A DNA stretch of 16,654 bases from Blastocladiella britannica. Its lineage: Eukaryota > Blastocladiomycota > Blastocladiomycetes > Blastocladiales > Blastocladiaceae. Positions within the stretch are counted from its first letter, which is position 1; each line of letters opens with the position of its first letter. A program made the translations under genes and the position numbers. Below are positions 8,804-16,654 of this stretch, in pieces. Under the pieces are notes generated by a model. It did no database searches. It saw only the letters and a list, made by a program, of their open reading frames with translations, and was not told the origin of the DNA. Location of the stretch: NCBI GenBank assembly GCA_025349905.2, contig MU624938.1:1-16654 (forward strand). Reading direction: 5' to 3'.

Positions 8804-10065
8804 TCAGCGGTCCATGGGCTCGTATCGCGCGATCAGCAGGTGATTTTCTTCGTTGGAAGGCGGGGGATTGGGAATTGGATCCATGAGTTCCCGAAGCACG
8901 TCTTCCCATGTGACGGTGAAAAACAAGGAGGGTGCCGCGGGTGACGTGGGCGTGAGCGGACAGAGCGAAGGGTAGATGGACGCGGCCAGATCCGTGTGAT
9001 GAGAGTGCGTTGAGAGCACGGTGGGTGTTCGGTGAAGCGGAGGAACGACCACCACGGGCGGCGACGACGAGTGGGCGGTACTGGACGACGTTGATGAACG
9101 CGAAAGGAGGGCTCTTGGCGACGAGTGCTCGGCAAACACGGACAGCGGGAATGCGCCCTCTCGGCCCAACCGCTTTTGATCCGTTGCTTCCAAGTATTTT
9201 GACTCTGCCACGACTTGGCCCTGATGCAAGTCCATTTGTTAAAAGCTCCAGTACAGCAATATCTGATAAAAAATAACGCTACCCAAGCCCACCCGTCGCT
9301 CCAGACCCACTCGACACGAACGGTATCGCCGGGCATAACGTCCGCTTCGTCGTCGCGCGTGGACACAAACCCCGCCAGCGCCGTCCAGTCCGAGTTGACG
9401 AATTTGCGCATGGGTTCTGGAATGGTCGAACAGGTCGAGACAGTGGCCGTCGAATCGTCCTCGCAATCGCTTGCATCATGGGATTGGTATTGTCGCAGGG
9501 GGTGGGACAGAGATGCGGTGCGGGCAGACAAGAGCGAGGCATTCGATGCGGACCGCGGAACCGACGGCGGTTTGACTGGCGTTAGGGGAGCGATCTCTTT
9601 TGGCAGAGGCGGTGCTGGCGCGGTGATCTGGAACGGGGTCTGCACCAGAGGTGCTGGCGCGGTGATCTGGAACGGGGTCTGCACCAGAGGTGCTGGCGGT
9701 GGTGACAGAGGTGCTTCCGGCTTTGGCGGTGGTGGAGGTGCTCTCTTTGGCGGTGGTGGTGCCGGCGCTGCCCGTTTTGGTGGTGGCGGAGGTGGTGGAT
9801 GCGCGATGGACGACGGCAGAAAGTGGTCATACATTTCGTCGTGCCGTGGTGGTCGTCGTGGAACGTCGAGATGCGTGATGATCGGCGCTGACCTCGATGC
9901 CGAATGCGATGGTGGCGGCGCCTGCGGCTGCCGGGCCATGGGCGGCTGATGCGGTAGCTTGTCGGTCGACTTACCACGCGAGAACCACTTGGTCCATGGG
10001 CGGCACGGCGTGCGGACCAGCGATGGATTTTCTGGAGGTCGGTACTCTTGACGTTTTCCGGGCAT
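8804..10065 (-). CDS. Proline-rich SH3-domain protein
   Basis: Exons on the minus strand are 10065-9283 and 9220-8804, joined in phase 0 across a 62-nt intron, giving 399 residues. The first 220 residues are disordered and Pro-rich, with runs of six or more Pro followed by Lys-Arg (about residues 90-120) that resemble class II SH3 ligands, and a 13-residue tandem duplication (PLVQTPFQITAPA, about 126-151). An SH3 domain occupies about 227-292: ALAGFVSTRDDEADVMPGD carries the ALYDF-like start, RT-loop acidic residues and the diverging turn, then SDGWAW, and after splicing GAFPLSVF, the canonical end. The domain is only complete if the intron is removed. The C-terminal 100 residues are Ser/Pro-rich and end in a short acidic-hydrophobic segment (VTWEDVLRELMDP). 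An adaptor role in actin, polarity or endocytic signalling is plausible from the domain type but not shown. I do not recognise a specific orthologue. Confidence 0.85.
9221..9282 (-). other. Intron within the SH3 coding region (62 nt)
   Basis: Donor GCTTGG|GTAGCG and acceptor TTGCATCAG|GGCC on the minus strand with a TTAAC branch-like site. Removal joins DGWAW to GQVVAESKY in phase 0 and leads to GREGAFPLSVF, completing the SH3 fold. The donor differs from the GTATGT seen in other genes. Other AG sites at 20 nt and further downstream are less consistent with the domain. Confidence 0.8.
9611..9688 (+). repeat. 39-bp perfect tandem duplication in the SH3 protein gene
   Basis: Two identical 39-bp copies (9611-9649 and 9650-9688) are followed by the first 10 bp of a third (9689-9698). 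They encode two copies of a 13-residue Pro-containing unit. Complete identity, including third codon positions, suggests a recent slippage or unequal exchange event. Confidence 0.93.
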
Positions 10066-10440
10066 AATATTACAATTTAACTTGGTTTTGAAAGGAAATG
10101 GCTGGTTCAGCCTGAAGTGCTGTGTCCAGGGCAGGGCAAGAGCTGTGCTACAGCGGGAGTGTGCGGTGAGAGCGGTGCAGAAGAGATTTTTGGGAAAGTC
10201 CTCCCTGGGAATGGCGCCGCCCTCTTCTCAAAACGTTTTGGCTTTTTTTTTTTCCGCCAACTTGCCTGGCAGGGGTGCCCCGCCCTCTCGAAATTTATGG
10301 CCTGCTCTCTGCACTCTACACCCTCACCCTCCTGCTTGCAGCTTGCGCATACAAAAGGGAAGGACGTCGCCCTCGTAACCAAACTGAGAAGTTGAATTAA
10401 GCAGCGGCTCTTTCCTTCGTCCCCAAGAAAAAAAAGCAAA
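10066..10440. promoter_or_regulatory. Divergent promoter region between SH3 and glycine-rich protein genes
   Basis: This 375-bp gene-free region lies between two start codons facing away from each other and must carry both promoters and leaders. It contains an 11-T run at 10243-10253, a typical nucleosome-excluding poly(dA:dT) tract, several CCCTC/GCCCTC blocks, and a pyrimidine-rich stretch followed by an A-rich leader directly before the plus-strand ATG. No clear TATA box, tRNA or small ORF of interest is visible. Confidence 0.5.
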
Positions 10441-12828
10441 ATGACAATGTCTGATATAAAACAACCCATCTTTGTTGGCGCGCCGCCGCCAGAGCACCAA
10501 GTGGTCGCCGGCTCGGCCTCAAGTGAACCTACGCTGGTCAACCCAAACGTCAATGCCGTGACCATCGACCGCGTCGTGACTCAACTGTCGTGCGAGCGGC
10601 ACTTGGAACTGCTGGCCATTTTCGAGCGCTTACATGGCGCGACCGAGCTCACCACGCTGGGTTACTACTGCCAGGCCGAGCTGCGCTACACGGCCTGGAT
10701 GCGCGCGCTGGCTACCACGGTGGTTGCGGATCCGACTGGGATCATTACCTGCCCGCCGCTTCCGCCTATTGACGTGGCTGCTGTCTGGGCATCGCATATG
10801 GTATATATCTCATCCATGGCTGAGCTTGAAATTATCATAATTCCATGTCAATCAAATAGCTGTCACCGATCACATACATGGACGATATGCACGTCCTCGA
10901 GCCCACCGGCCGCCTGCACCAAGTGGCCCTGCCGCTTGAACGCCTGGTGTGCGCATACGGAAACAACCCGGACCTATTGCGAGACCCGCAGGACCTCGAC
11001 GCCAGCAAGTCCTTTTGGCAGCACCAGGTCCAACACAATGGCTCGCCGTTTACGATGCCGATCCTCGAGGACGATGCGGCGCTGGATACACTACCCTACA
11101 GTTGGCCCGTCGAGTGCCCTGGTTGCAAGTTTGCGCTGGCCCTCGAGGCCAAGGAGTACGTCATGTATCGCATGAATGGCCAGGTATGTTGTACATTGGT
11201 TTGGACTTGTAAGAGAGTGTCATGTTAGCTTAAAGATGGTTTTGCTAGCCCGTATCGTGCCTGCAATGCAAGGAGCCCGGCACGGACGACCCGACATTAT
11301 TCACGGTCGACCAGGTGTCATGCGCGCGGTTCCTCACCGCCATGCGTGCGTTCATCGCCAACCCGACCACGACGAACCTGCCGGGAATGCACATGGACGC
11401 CAAGACCCGTGCCTGGCACGCCCCCATTGGCCGCGGTGCCATGCTGCTGATTACCGCGCATGGCTCGTGGCTTCGTGATCTCCCCCCACCGCCCACGCCG
11501 CGCCCCGGTGCGCCCAAGCTGCCCGTCTCGTTGCACTTGCCCAACTGGTCGCGCGTGGTGACTAACATGGTGCAGCCGTCGCAAAAAGTCGTGTCGCACT
11601 CCCTCCAATCCCCCAACATCATGCGCCGCGTGACGCGCGGGTTCCGCGACTTGCCAGTGGGACCGTGGTCCATGGACTTGGTGCAGGCGGTACTGCGGCA
11701 GCGCGAGTTCACCACCAAGATGGCCACCGAGGCGGTCCAGTCGCGTCGGGCCGGGTTTGCGGCGCAGGCTACCGTACGGCTGCACAAGTTTTACCTGCTG
11801 CTGTCGCAGCACAAGGACGCGTTCGTGGTGCCGACACTCGACATTGATCTCGCCTGGCACACGCACCAGCTGCATCCGACCCGGTACTGCGCATACACGA
11901 CCAAGATTCTCGGTGGGGTGCTGAACCACGACGATACCATTGCCAAGCCCAAGCTTGGGAACGGATTTGAAAAGACCGCACTCATGTGGGCCAAGCAGTT
12001 TGGAGGTACTTGTTCGTTTTCCTTTTTCAGGTGTGCATTCCACTCACTTTTCAAAATCATATAGAACCCTATGCATGCGACAAGGCATTCCGGCAGTACT
12101 GGACGCCAGGCAAGGTCGCAATCGCCGCCGTGCTGCTTCCCATCGCGCCGATGATTGCGTTCAGCGTGTCCAAGAAAAAGGACGCCATCAACAAGCAGGG
12201 AGCGTGCGCGGCCATCACCCCTGGCGCCGAGCGCGTCGTGTCCAAGCGGCAGGCGTACGCGCTGGCCCAGCAACAATCGCGGTCCTTCACCAACACCAGC
12301 CACCAGAAGCAGTATGGCCGCGACCCGACCAAGGACTCGCGCGTGCGCACCCGTGACCGCGACCGCGATGAGGGCATCCCGCTGTACTACAACTACGGCG
12401 GCATGTACTTTTACTCAGCGTGCGGCGGGACGCTGCCCATGTTTGCCGGCGCGGGCTGTGCGGCGCTCTCATACGGCGGTGGAGCAGACGCGGCGGGCGG
12501 GTGCGGGACGGTTGGCGGCATGTCGGGATGCGGCACTCATGGCGGGTACGAGGTTCCATTGGCGGCCGGATCGCACCACCACCATGGCAGTAACTCTGCT
12601 GATGCCATGGCGGGCTGCGTGTCCGCGGGCTGTGGTGGGTCTGGCGGTGGGTGCGGCGGGTCCGGTGGTGGATGCGGCGGGTCCGGTGGTGGATGCGGCG
12701 GATCTGGCGGCGGATGTGGTGGATCCGGTGGTGGCGACGGAGGCGGTGGTGGCGGAGATGGTGGAGGCGGCGGCGGTGGGTGTGGTGGGGGCGGTGGTTG
12801 TGGAGGCGGTGGTTGCGGCGGCGGTTAA
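10441..12828 (+). CDS. Glycine-rich domain-containing protein (DUF1399 / GRDP-like)
   Basis: Exons 10441-10800, 10860-11183, 11249-12005 and 12065-12828 give 734 residues. Two copies of the family signature are restored or contained by splicing: PPIDVAAVWASHM|LSPITYMDD (about residues 108-129, spanning intron 1) and DIDLAWHTHQLHPTRY (426-441), which match the D-x-x-W-x-x-H-x-L-x-P-x-x-Y pattern of plant and fungal GRDP proteins. Between them are paired CxxC motifs (Cys206/209 and Cys232/235) that could bind zinc. After the second signature come FGEPYACD, one hydrophobic stretch (about 498-515) followed by KKK, a basic linker, and a Gly/Cys-rich tail (about 600-734) ending in five CGGSGGG repeats and poly-Gly. 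Plant members are linked to stress and development; the biochemical role is not established and I infer none. The ATG at 10441 has an A at -3; Met3 at 10447 is the alternative start. Confidence 0.9.
10801..10859 (+). other. GRDP-like gene intron 1 (59 nt)
   Basis: Donor CATATG|GTATATATC and acceptor CAAATAG|CTGTCACC, phase 0. Removal rebuilds the first conserved WASHMLSPITY signature, which is strong evidence for this exact pair of sites. Confidence 0.92.
11184..11248 (+). other. GRDP-like gene intron 2 (65 nt)
   Basis: Donor GGCCAG|GTATGTTGT and acceptor TTTGCTAG|CCCGTATC, phase 0, with a TTAGC/TTAAAG region as possible branch area. It separates the two CxxC pairs; splicing gives RMNGQPVSCLQC. 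Confidence 0.9.
12006..12064 (+). other. GRDP-like gene intron 3 (59 nt)
   Basis: Donor TTTGGAG|GTACTTGT and acceptor ATCATATAG|AACCC, phase 1 (G + AA gives Glu481). Splicing gives AKQFGEPYACD and continues to the Gly-rich tail; the unspliced frame stops within or just after the intron. A pyrimidine-rich CAG acceptor earlier in the intron would not keep the family-like FGEPY. Confidence 0.88.
12631..12735 (+). repeat. 21-bp coding minisatellite, five units
   Basis: Five 21-bp units start at 12631, 12652, 12673, 12694 and 12715, each encoding Cys-Gly-Gly-Ser-Gly-Gly-Gly. Units 2 and 3 are identical and the others differ only at silent positions. A less regular Gly/Cys/Asp tract continues to 12825. 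The array forms the C-terminal tail of the GRDP-like protein. Confidence 0.93.
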
Positions 12829-13043
12829 CGAGCAGTCCTTTCTTTGAAATGTACATCAATTGACCAACCTGTGCGTGCTGTTTGATATACGCTCTCAGCC
12901 GTGTATGTGTCATCGTGGAATTTAAAACTGTCTTCACCCGACCGTACAAAAACACGTTTCTTGCACGACACGACGCGACAAGACCGCCGCCCAGCACGAT
13001 ACGCGACGACGACAACACGAGCGCATCGACACAAGAACACATC
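12829..13043 (+). promoter_or_regulatory. Spacer: GRDP-like 3' end and bHLH gene promoter/leader
   Basis: This 215-bp spacer between tandem plus-strand genes is AT-richer at its start and rich in CGAC/ACGAC repeats near the bHLH start. A six-codon upstream ORF (12905-12925, ATG to TAA) would lie in the leader if transcription starts before it. No TATA box or terminator is clear. Confidence 0.35.
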
Positions 13044-16000
13044 ATGACGACCCCTCTCTCGTCCCCAACACAGCCCTTGCCCTTGTCATTTGCTCTGGAA
13101 CACCCAGGAACTACCAGCACACCGACCATCTTGTCGGCCGACGAATTCTTCTCGCGAACGGGTCTGTTTTCGAGCACCGCAACGACTGCAACGACAGCGA
13201 CACCAACGTCCGCTGTTTCCCTGCTGCTCCCCTCGGCCGGCTCGATGCCTCCGCCGACTACCTCGCTGCCGTACCTGTCTTCTGCCTCAGCGTCCGTGCC
13301 TCAGCACCAGCACCAATATCAGCAGCAGTTCCAGCAGCAGCAATTCCAGCTACAGCAACAACAACATCAGCAGCAGCAACAGCAACAGCACGTCCCTCTC
13401 GCACCGCACGACCTCTGGAACATGACGACTGGCAATGGCGCCTCGTCTCTGGTCGGTTCGCCCGCCGCGCCCATACCGTACGAACTCCCAGCCGGTTCTG
13501 GAACGATGCATCGCCCATCGCCGCCTGTCATGACCGGAAGTCAGGCCGGCACAGGAGGAGGTACAGGTGGTTCTGATATGCTGGCGGTGATGGCCGCGCT
13601 CTCGGCAGCCAATGCAAAGCAAGAGGACCTGCGTCGCCAACTCGATATGCGAAATGAAGAGACACGCCGCATACAAGACCAGCTGGCGGCCGTGGAGCAC
13701 TCGCACCGAGTCTTTGCGTCGCTGGCCGGGTCGGTGGTGGCCTCACCCGCGCTGGGACCCGATATGAGCGGCATGGCCTCGATGCCGGGTTCCGGTGCGT
13801 TTGTGATGCACCGGCCGCAATTTGGCGCGCACGAGCGCATGGACGTGGACTCGTTTGTCTTGCCATCGGCTTCGGTACGTTTTCATTCATGCCGTTGGAC
13901 TCATCGAGTTAATATTGAAATATGATTTTAGTACACGGCGTCTCCGGCCCTGCCGCCTGGAAGCCAGAGCCAAGACCTCACGCACCTCGCCCCGTTCCTG
14001 GCTCCGCCACCAGCTATGGGATCGGCCATGGCGGCCAGCATGACCCCGCCAACGTACACGCCGTCCGATGCCTTTTCTCGCATGTCGGTGCACATGTCCA
14101 TGACCCACCAGGAGCCCTTTTCGCCGTTGACTTCGCCTGTTTTCCACTCGCACTACCCGCCGACTTCTGGCGTTGGCGCGGACCAGCCCCCAGGCTCTGG
14201 CATCCTGGGTCCCGCGGCCATGCCAGGTATGAGCAGTGCTGGGGATCGGCTCGATTCACTTCCACCGCCCACGGTGCCGTCATCGGCGTCTATATCCGCT
14301 GTCGGCATCTCGCGCCCTGAAGTTACCATGGACTGGCTCTCGATGGACGCCAGCGGGAACCTCGTGGTCTCGCAAGCGGGTGCCACCATGCACCACCAGC
14401 ACCAACCATTGTACCAGCACCAGCAACAGCACCAGCATCCTGCCGAGTCTGATTTCCACTCCATGTTTGCGGCCGCTGCCAGCGCGGCGGCGACCGCCAA
14501 TGCGTCCGATTCGCCAACCGGGTTGACTCCCGCGGCGCTCATGATGGGTGGCGGCGCCTTGTCTCCGGCGGATGGCGCAGCGTTACAGAAACAGCAGCAG
14601 CAGAGGCACTCTAGCTCGCCAGTAACGGCGACATTGACATTGGTACCCCCGTCCGCGCTCCACTCGCCCTCGTCGCCGGTGCCGCCGGGAGTGACGGTGG
14701 CTCGCTCGCGCAGCACGTCCGGCAGCCCGATCCCGCTCGGATTGCCTTCTGCGGTGGTGGCAGCGGCTGGCAGCAGTGCCGGCGTTCCCCGGCGTCGCAC
14801 CTCGGGTGGAATGGTGTCGTCGTCCAAGGCGGCATCCAAGCTGGCGGCAGCGCCATATGTCCGCCACTCGCCGCGGCTGGCGCCCGTCTCGGGCTCTCCC
14901 GCAGGTGCACTCGGTCCCGGCAGTCCAATTGGGCTCGGCGGTGGCGGCGGCCCCATGTCGCCGGCGATGCTGCCGCGGTCCTCGCTTGCCAGCGGCGCCG
15001 ACATGCGCGCGGCAATCGTCAACTCGCCCGGTTTGCTGCCCATGGCGGCGGTCACGATTCCGGCCACTGCCATGCACGGAGGCACCCCACATCTGCCGCC
15101 CACGCCCAACTCGGCGCCCATGAATCCGTACACGGCCGGGACCGTTCACTCGACCAGCGCCACGCCGTACATGGGCGGCAGCATGCATGGCACGCCCCCG
15201 CTCCTGCCCATGGTTTCTCCCGCTCTCCATCCGTCGGCGTACCAGTCGCACACGTCCGGCTACTATGGCCACCACCAACAACAACACGGCGGGCAGTACC
15301 CGAATGCCGCCGCGGCGACTGCGCCGTTGCCATTGCCCTCGCCTGCTCTGCCTCCCGGTAAAGGACTGCGCATTACTTCGGTTTCATCCGATTCGGTGCC
15401 AGTTTCGACAGCGACCACTCAGCAGCAGCCTCCGACCCCCGGCTTCCATCACGAGCCACACATGATCAACTTGACGGGCCTCGGCGGGTACACGACGCTG
15501 GGCTTGGGCCATGGGATGCTCTTGCACGAGTTTGCACCTCCCGCGGCGGCGCCGTCTTCTTCACGCCGAGCAGGTGGTACAGCGGCTGCGGGATCGGACG
15601 ACGATGAGGACGACGAAGACGACGAGGGGAAAAAGAACACGCACCGATTCGCCGAGCAAAAGCGCCGCAACGCCATGAAGGACGGGTTTGACGAGCTGCG
15701 GCGGCGGATTCCCGGCTTGCAAAACTCGGTCACGAACCGCAAGTCCAAGTTTGGTGGTGGTGCCGCGGCCGCACCGGAACCGCCCGAGCCGCTCGGTGCT
15801 GGAGCTCGTCGGCGCCGTGGCCGCGATGCCAAGAACGAGGGGAAGGGCATTTCCAAGATCATGGTGCTCAAGGCCGCGTACGACTACTGCGCGTTCATGA
15901 GCTCGCGCGAGCGGCGGTTGCGCCAGACGGTGCAGCAGCTGGCGGCAGCGGCCAACGCCAATGCCAACGCGGTGGCCGCGCTGAGGGCTGCCACGGCCGG

Positions 16001-16514
16001 GATTGGGCACTCCGTTGCGGTGCCCGAGATTCCACTCACTCCGGCCGTGCCCGCTGACTTGTTGCAGTCGTCGGACGATATTTTCTTTACCTACGTCAAG
16101 GAGACGCTGTGGAAATCGGCGTCGGCGCAGACGCAGGCCGCGGGCGAGATTCTGGCGGTCACGGACGGCCCATTGTCGCCGCGATCGGCACCGTCGTCAG
16201 TAACTGACATGGCTGCATCTGTTGCAGTTGCACCAACTGCCGCGATGGCATCGGGCCCGCAGCAGCAACAGCTCATCTCTCCTGCCGATTCAATGCTGGT
16301 GGACGATCCGGCAGCAATGGCGGCGGCCCTGGCCAATGCGGGATCAGTTGCTGCTGCTGTCGCGGCCATTTCTTCCGCGACCGGATCCACCCCCGCCGTC
16401 GCTAAGGCCGTGGTGCAAAAGGTCACGTCCAGCAGCCGCGGGTCGAGCATTCGTTATCAGCAACAGCAACAGCAGCAGGCCCAATTGGCGCAGCAACAGC
16501 AGGCGGATACCTGA
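13044..16514 (+). CDS. bHLH-leucine zipper transcription factor with Gln-rich regions
   Basis: Exons 13044-13874 and 13932-16514 give 1137 residues. The start at 13044 is the first ATG in frame (the frame is open upstream but without ATG) with A at -3. The N-terminus has a poly-Gln/His tract (87-117) and a likely coiled coil (about 178-228). A long Ser/Pro/Ala/His region follows, then an acidic stretch (about 829-843) and the bHLH. The basic region HRFAEQKRR has His848, Glu852 and Arg856, the H5-E9-R13 pattern expected to bind CACGTG-type E-boxes. Helix 1 is followed by an unusually long loop (about 870-912) with a GARRRRGRD basic cluster, then helix 2 (ISKIMVLKAAYDYC from 917) running into a zipper with Met933, Leu940, Leu947, Asn954 and Leu961. 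The AEQKRR..KDGFDELR pattern resembles Mlx/Mondo-type proteins, but orthology is not claimed. The C-terminus is Ala-rich and ends in poly-Gln. It is a nuclear DNA-binding regulator; targets are unknown. Confidence 0.92.
13302..13394 (+). repeat. CAG/CAA tract encoding poly-Gln/His (N-terminal)
   Basis: Imperfect CAG/CAA/CAC/TTC codons encode residues 87-117 of the bHLH protein, nearly all Gln with some His, Phe and Tyr. Codon mixing should limit slippage. Such tracts often act as activation or assembly regions in fungal regulators. Confidence 0.88.
13875..13931 (+). other. bHLH gene intron (57 nt)
   Basis: Donor GCTTCG|GTACGTTTT and acceptor TATGATTTTAG|TACACG, phase 0, with a GTTAAT branch-like site 17-22 nt before the AG. 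It joins FVLPSAS to YTASPALPPG and links the two long open frames; the unspliced frame stops within the intron. Confidence 0.92.
16458..16502 (+). repeat. CAG/CAA tract encoding poly-Gln (C-terminal)
   Basis: Seven Gln codons, a short AQLA linker and four more Gln codons make up almost the last 20 residues of the bHLH protein, ending nine bases before its TGA stop codon. Confidence 0.88.
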
Positions 16515-16654
16515 AGTATTTTTCTCAATATACTATTTATATTTTCCCACACTCGGCTGGGCACAAACCCCTAACAATCGGATACTCGGCTCCGCCTGGG
16601 CCACTATTCCTGCCATCTACTCATGCACGGTTATAGGCCGGAAGCTCGACTTGG
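16515..16654. other. 3' flank of the bHLH gene, no gene seen
   Basis: An AT-rich stretch (CAATATACTATTTATATTTT, about 16527-16546) follows the stop and likely carries the 3' processing signals. The rest is GC-richer sequence with no supportable ORF or RNA. Confidence 0.4.

Noticed and set aside
10066..10440. Search for tRNA or other small RNA in the largest gene-free stretch
   Set aside because: No B-box-like GGTTCRANNCC or foldable cloverleaf was seen; the GGTTCAGCC string near 10104 lacks the expected pattern.
12631..12735. Regular 21-bp repeats considered as a CRISPR-like or satellite array
   Set aside because: There are no unique spacers, the repeat is in frame with a coding exon, and differences are silent; it is a coding minisatellite.
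12905..12925. Six-codon upstream ORF before the bHLH start
   Set aside because: Very short and unsupported without a mapped transcription start; mentioned only as a possible leader element.
12287..13177. 296-codon minus-strand frame rich in His and Arg
   Set aside because: It arises from reading the Gly/Cys minisatellite in reverse and runs across an intergenic spacer into the next gene.
14153..15133. 326-codon minus-strand frame opposite the bHLH gene
   Set aside because: Composition is a mirror of the Ser/Pro/Ala-rich coding strand; it has no family motif and no plausible promoter.

Overview
The window looks like nuclear DNA of a filamentous or zoosporic fungus, most likely an early-diverging lineage such as Blastocladiomycota or Chytridiomycota. 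The evidence is a GC-rich genome with compact genes, short (about 57-67 nt) GT-AG introns that often start GTATGT and are AT-richer than the exons, a eukaryotic signal peptidase subunit, a PA-domain subtilisin, a glycine-rich-domain protein of the plant/fungal DUF1399 type and a bHLH-zipper regulator with long Gln/Pro/Ala tracts. The lineage is an inference; the eukaryotic nature is directly visible from introns that restore conserved domains when removed.

Layout, left to right. (1) 153-824 (+): signal peptidase complex subunit 3. (2) 888-5172 (-): a very large multi-pass membrane protein of no family I recognise, converging on gene 1 with only 63 bp between stop codons. (3) 5308-8511 (-): a secreted S8 subtilisin-like protease in four (possibly five) exons with I9 propeptide, PA insert, Fn3-like domain and Ser/Thr tail. 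(4) 8804-10065 (-): a proline-rich SH3-domain protein. (5) 10441-12828 (+): a four-exon glycine-rich-domain (DUF1399/GRDP-like) protein, divergent from gene 4 across a 375-bp shared promoter region. (6) 13044-16514 (+): a 1137-residue bHLH-zipper transcription factor in two exons. The last 140 bp hold no gene I can see.

The six genes do not form an obvious pathway. Genes 1 and 3 are loosely linked by function (signal peptidase removes signal peptides such as that of the subtilisin), but this is a general role and adjacency is probably accidental. I found no RNA genes, mobile elements or CRISPR. The best leads are gene-structural: one or two stop-free, multiple-of-three introns hidden inside the large membrane-protein ORF, an ambiguous first intron in the subtilisin that may enclose a 9-nt microexon, an unusually long loop inside the bHLH domain, and two proteins (the membrane protein and the SH3 protein) that I cannot place in a named family. 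I see no evidence for an undescribed multi-gene system.
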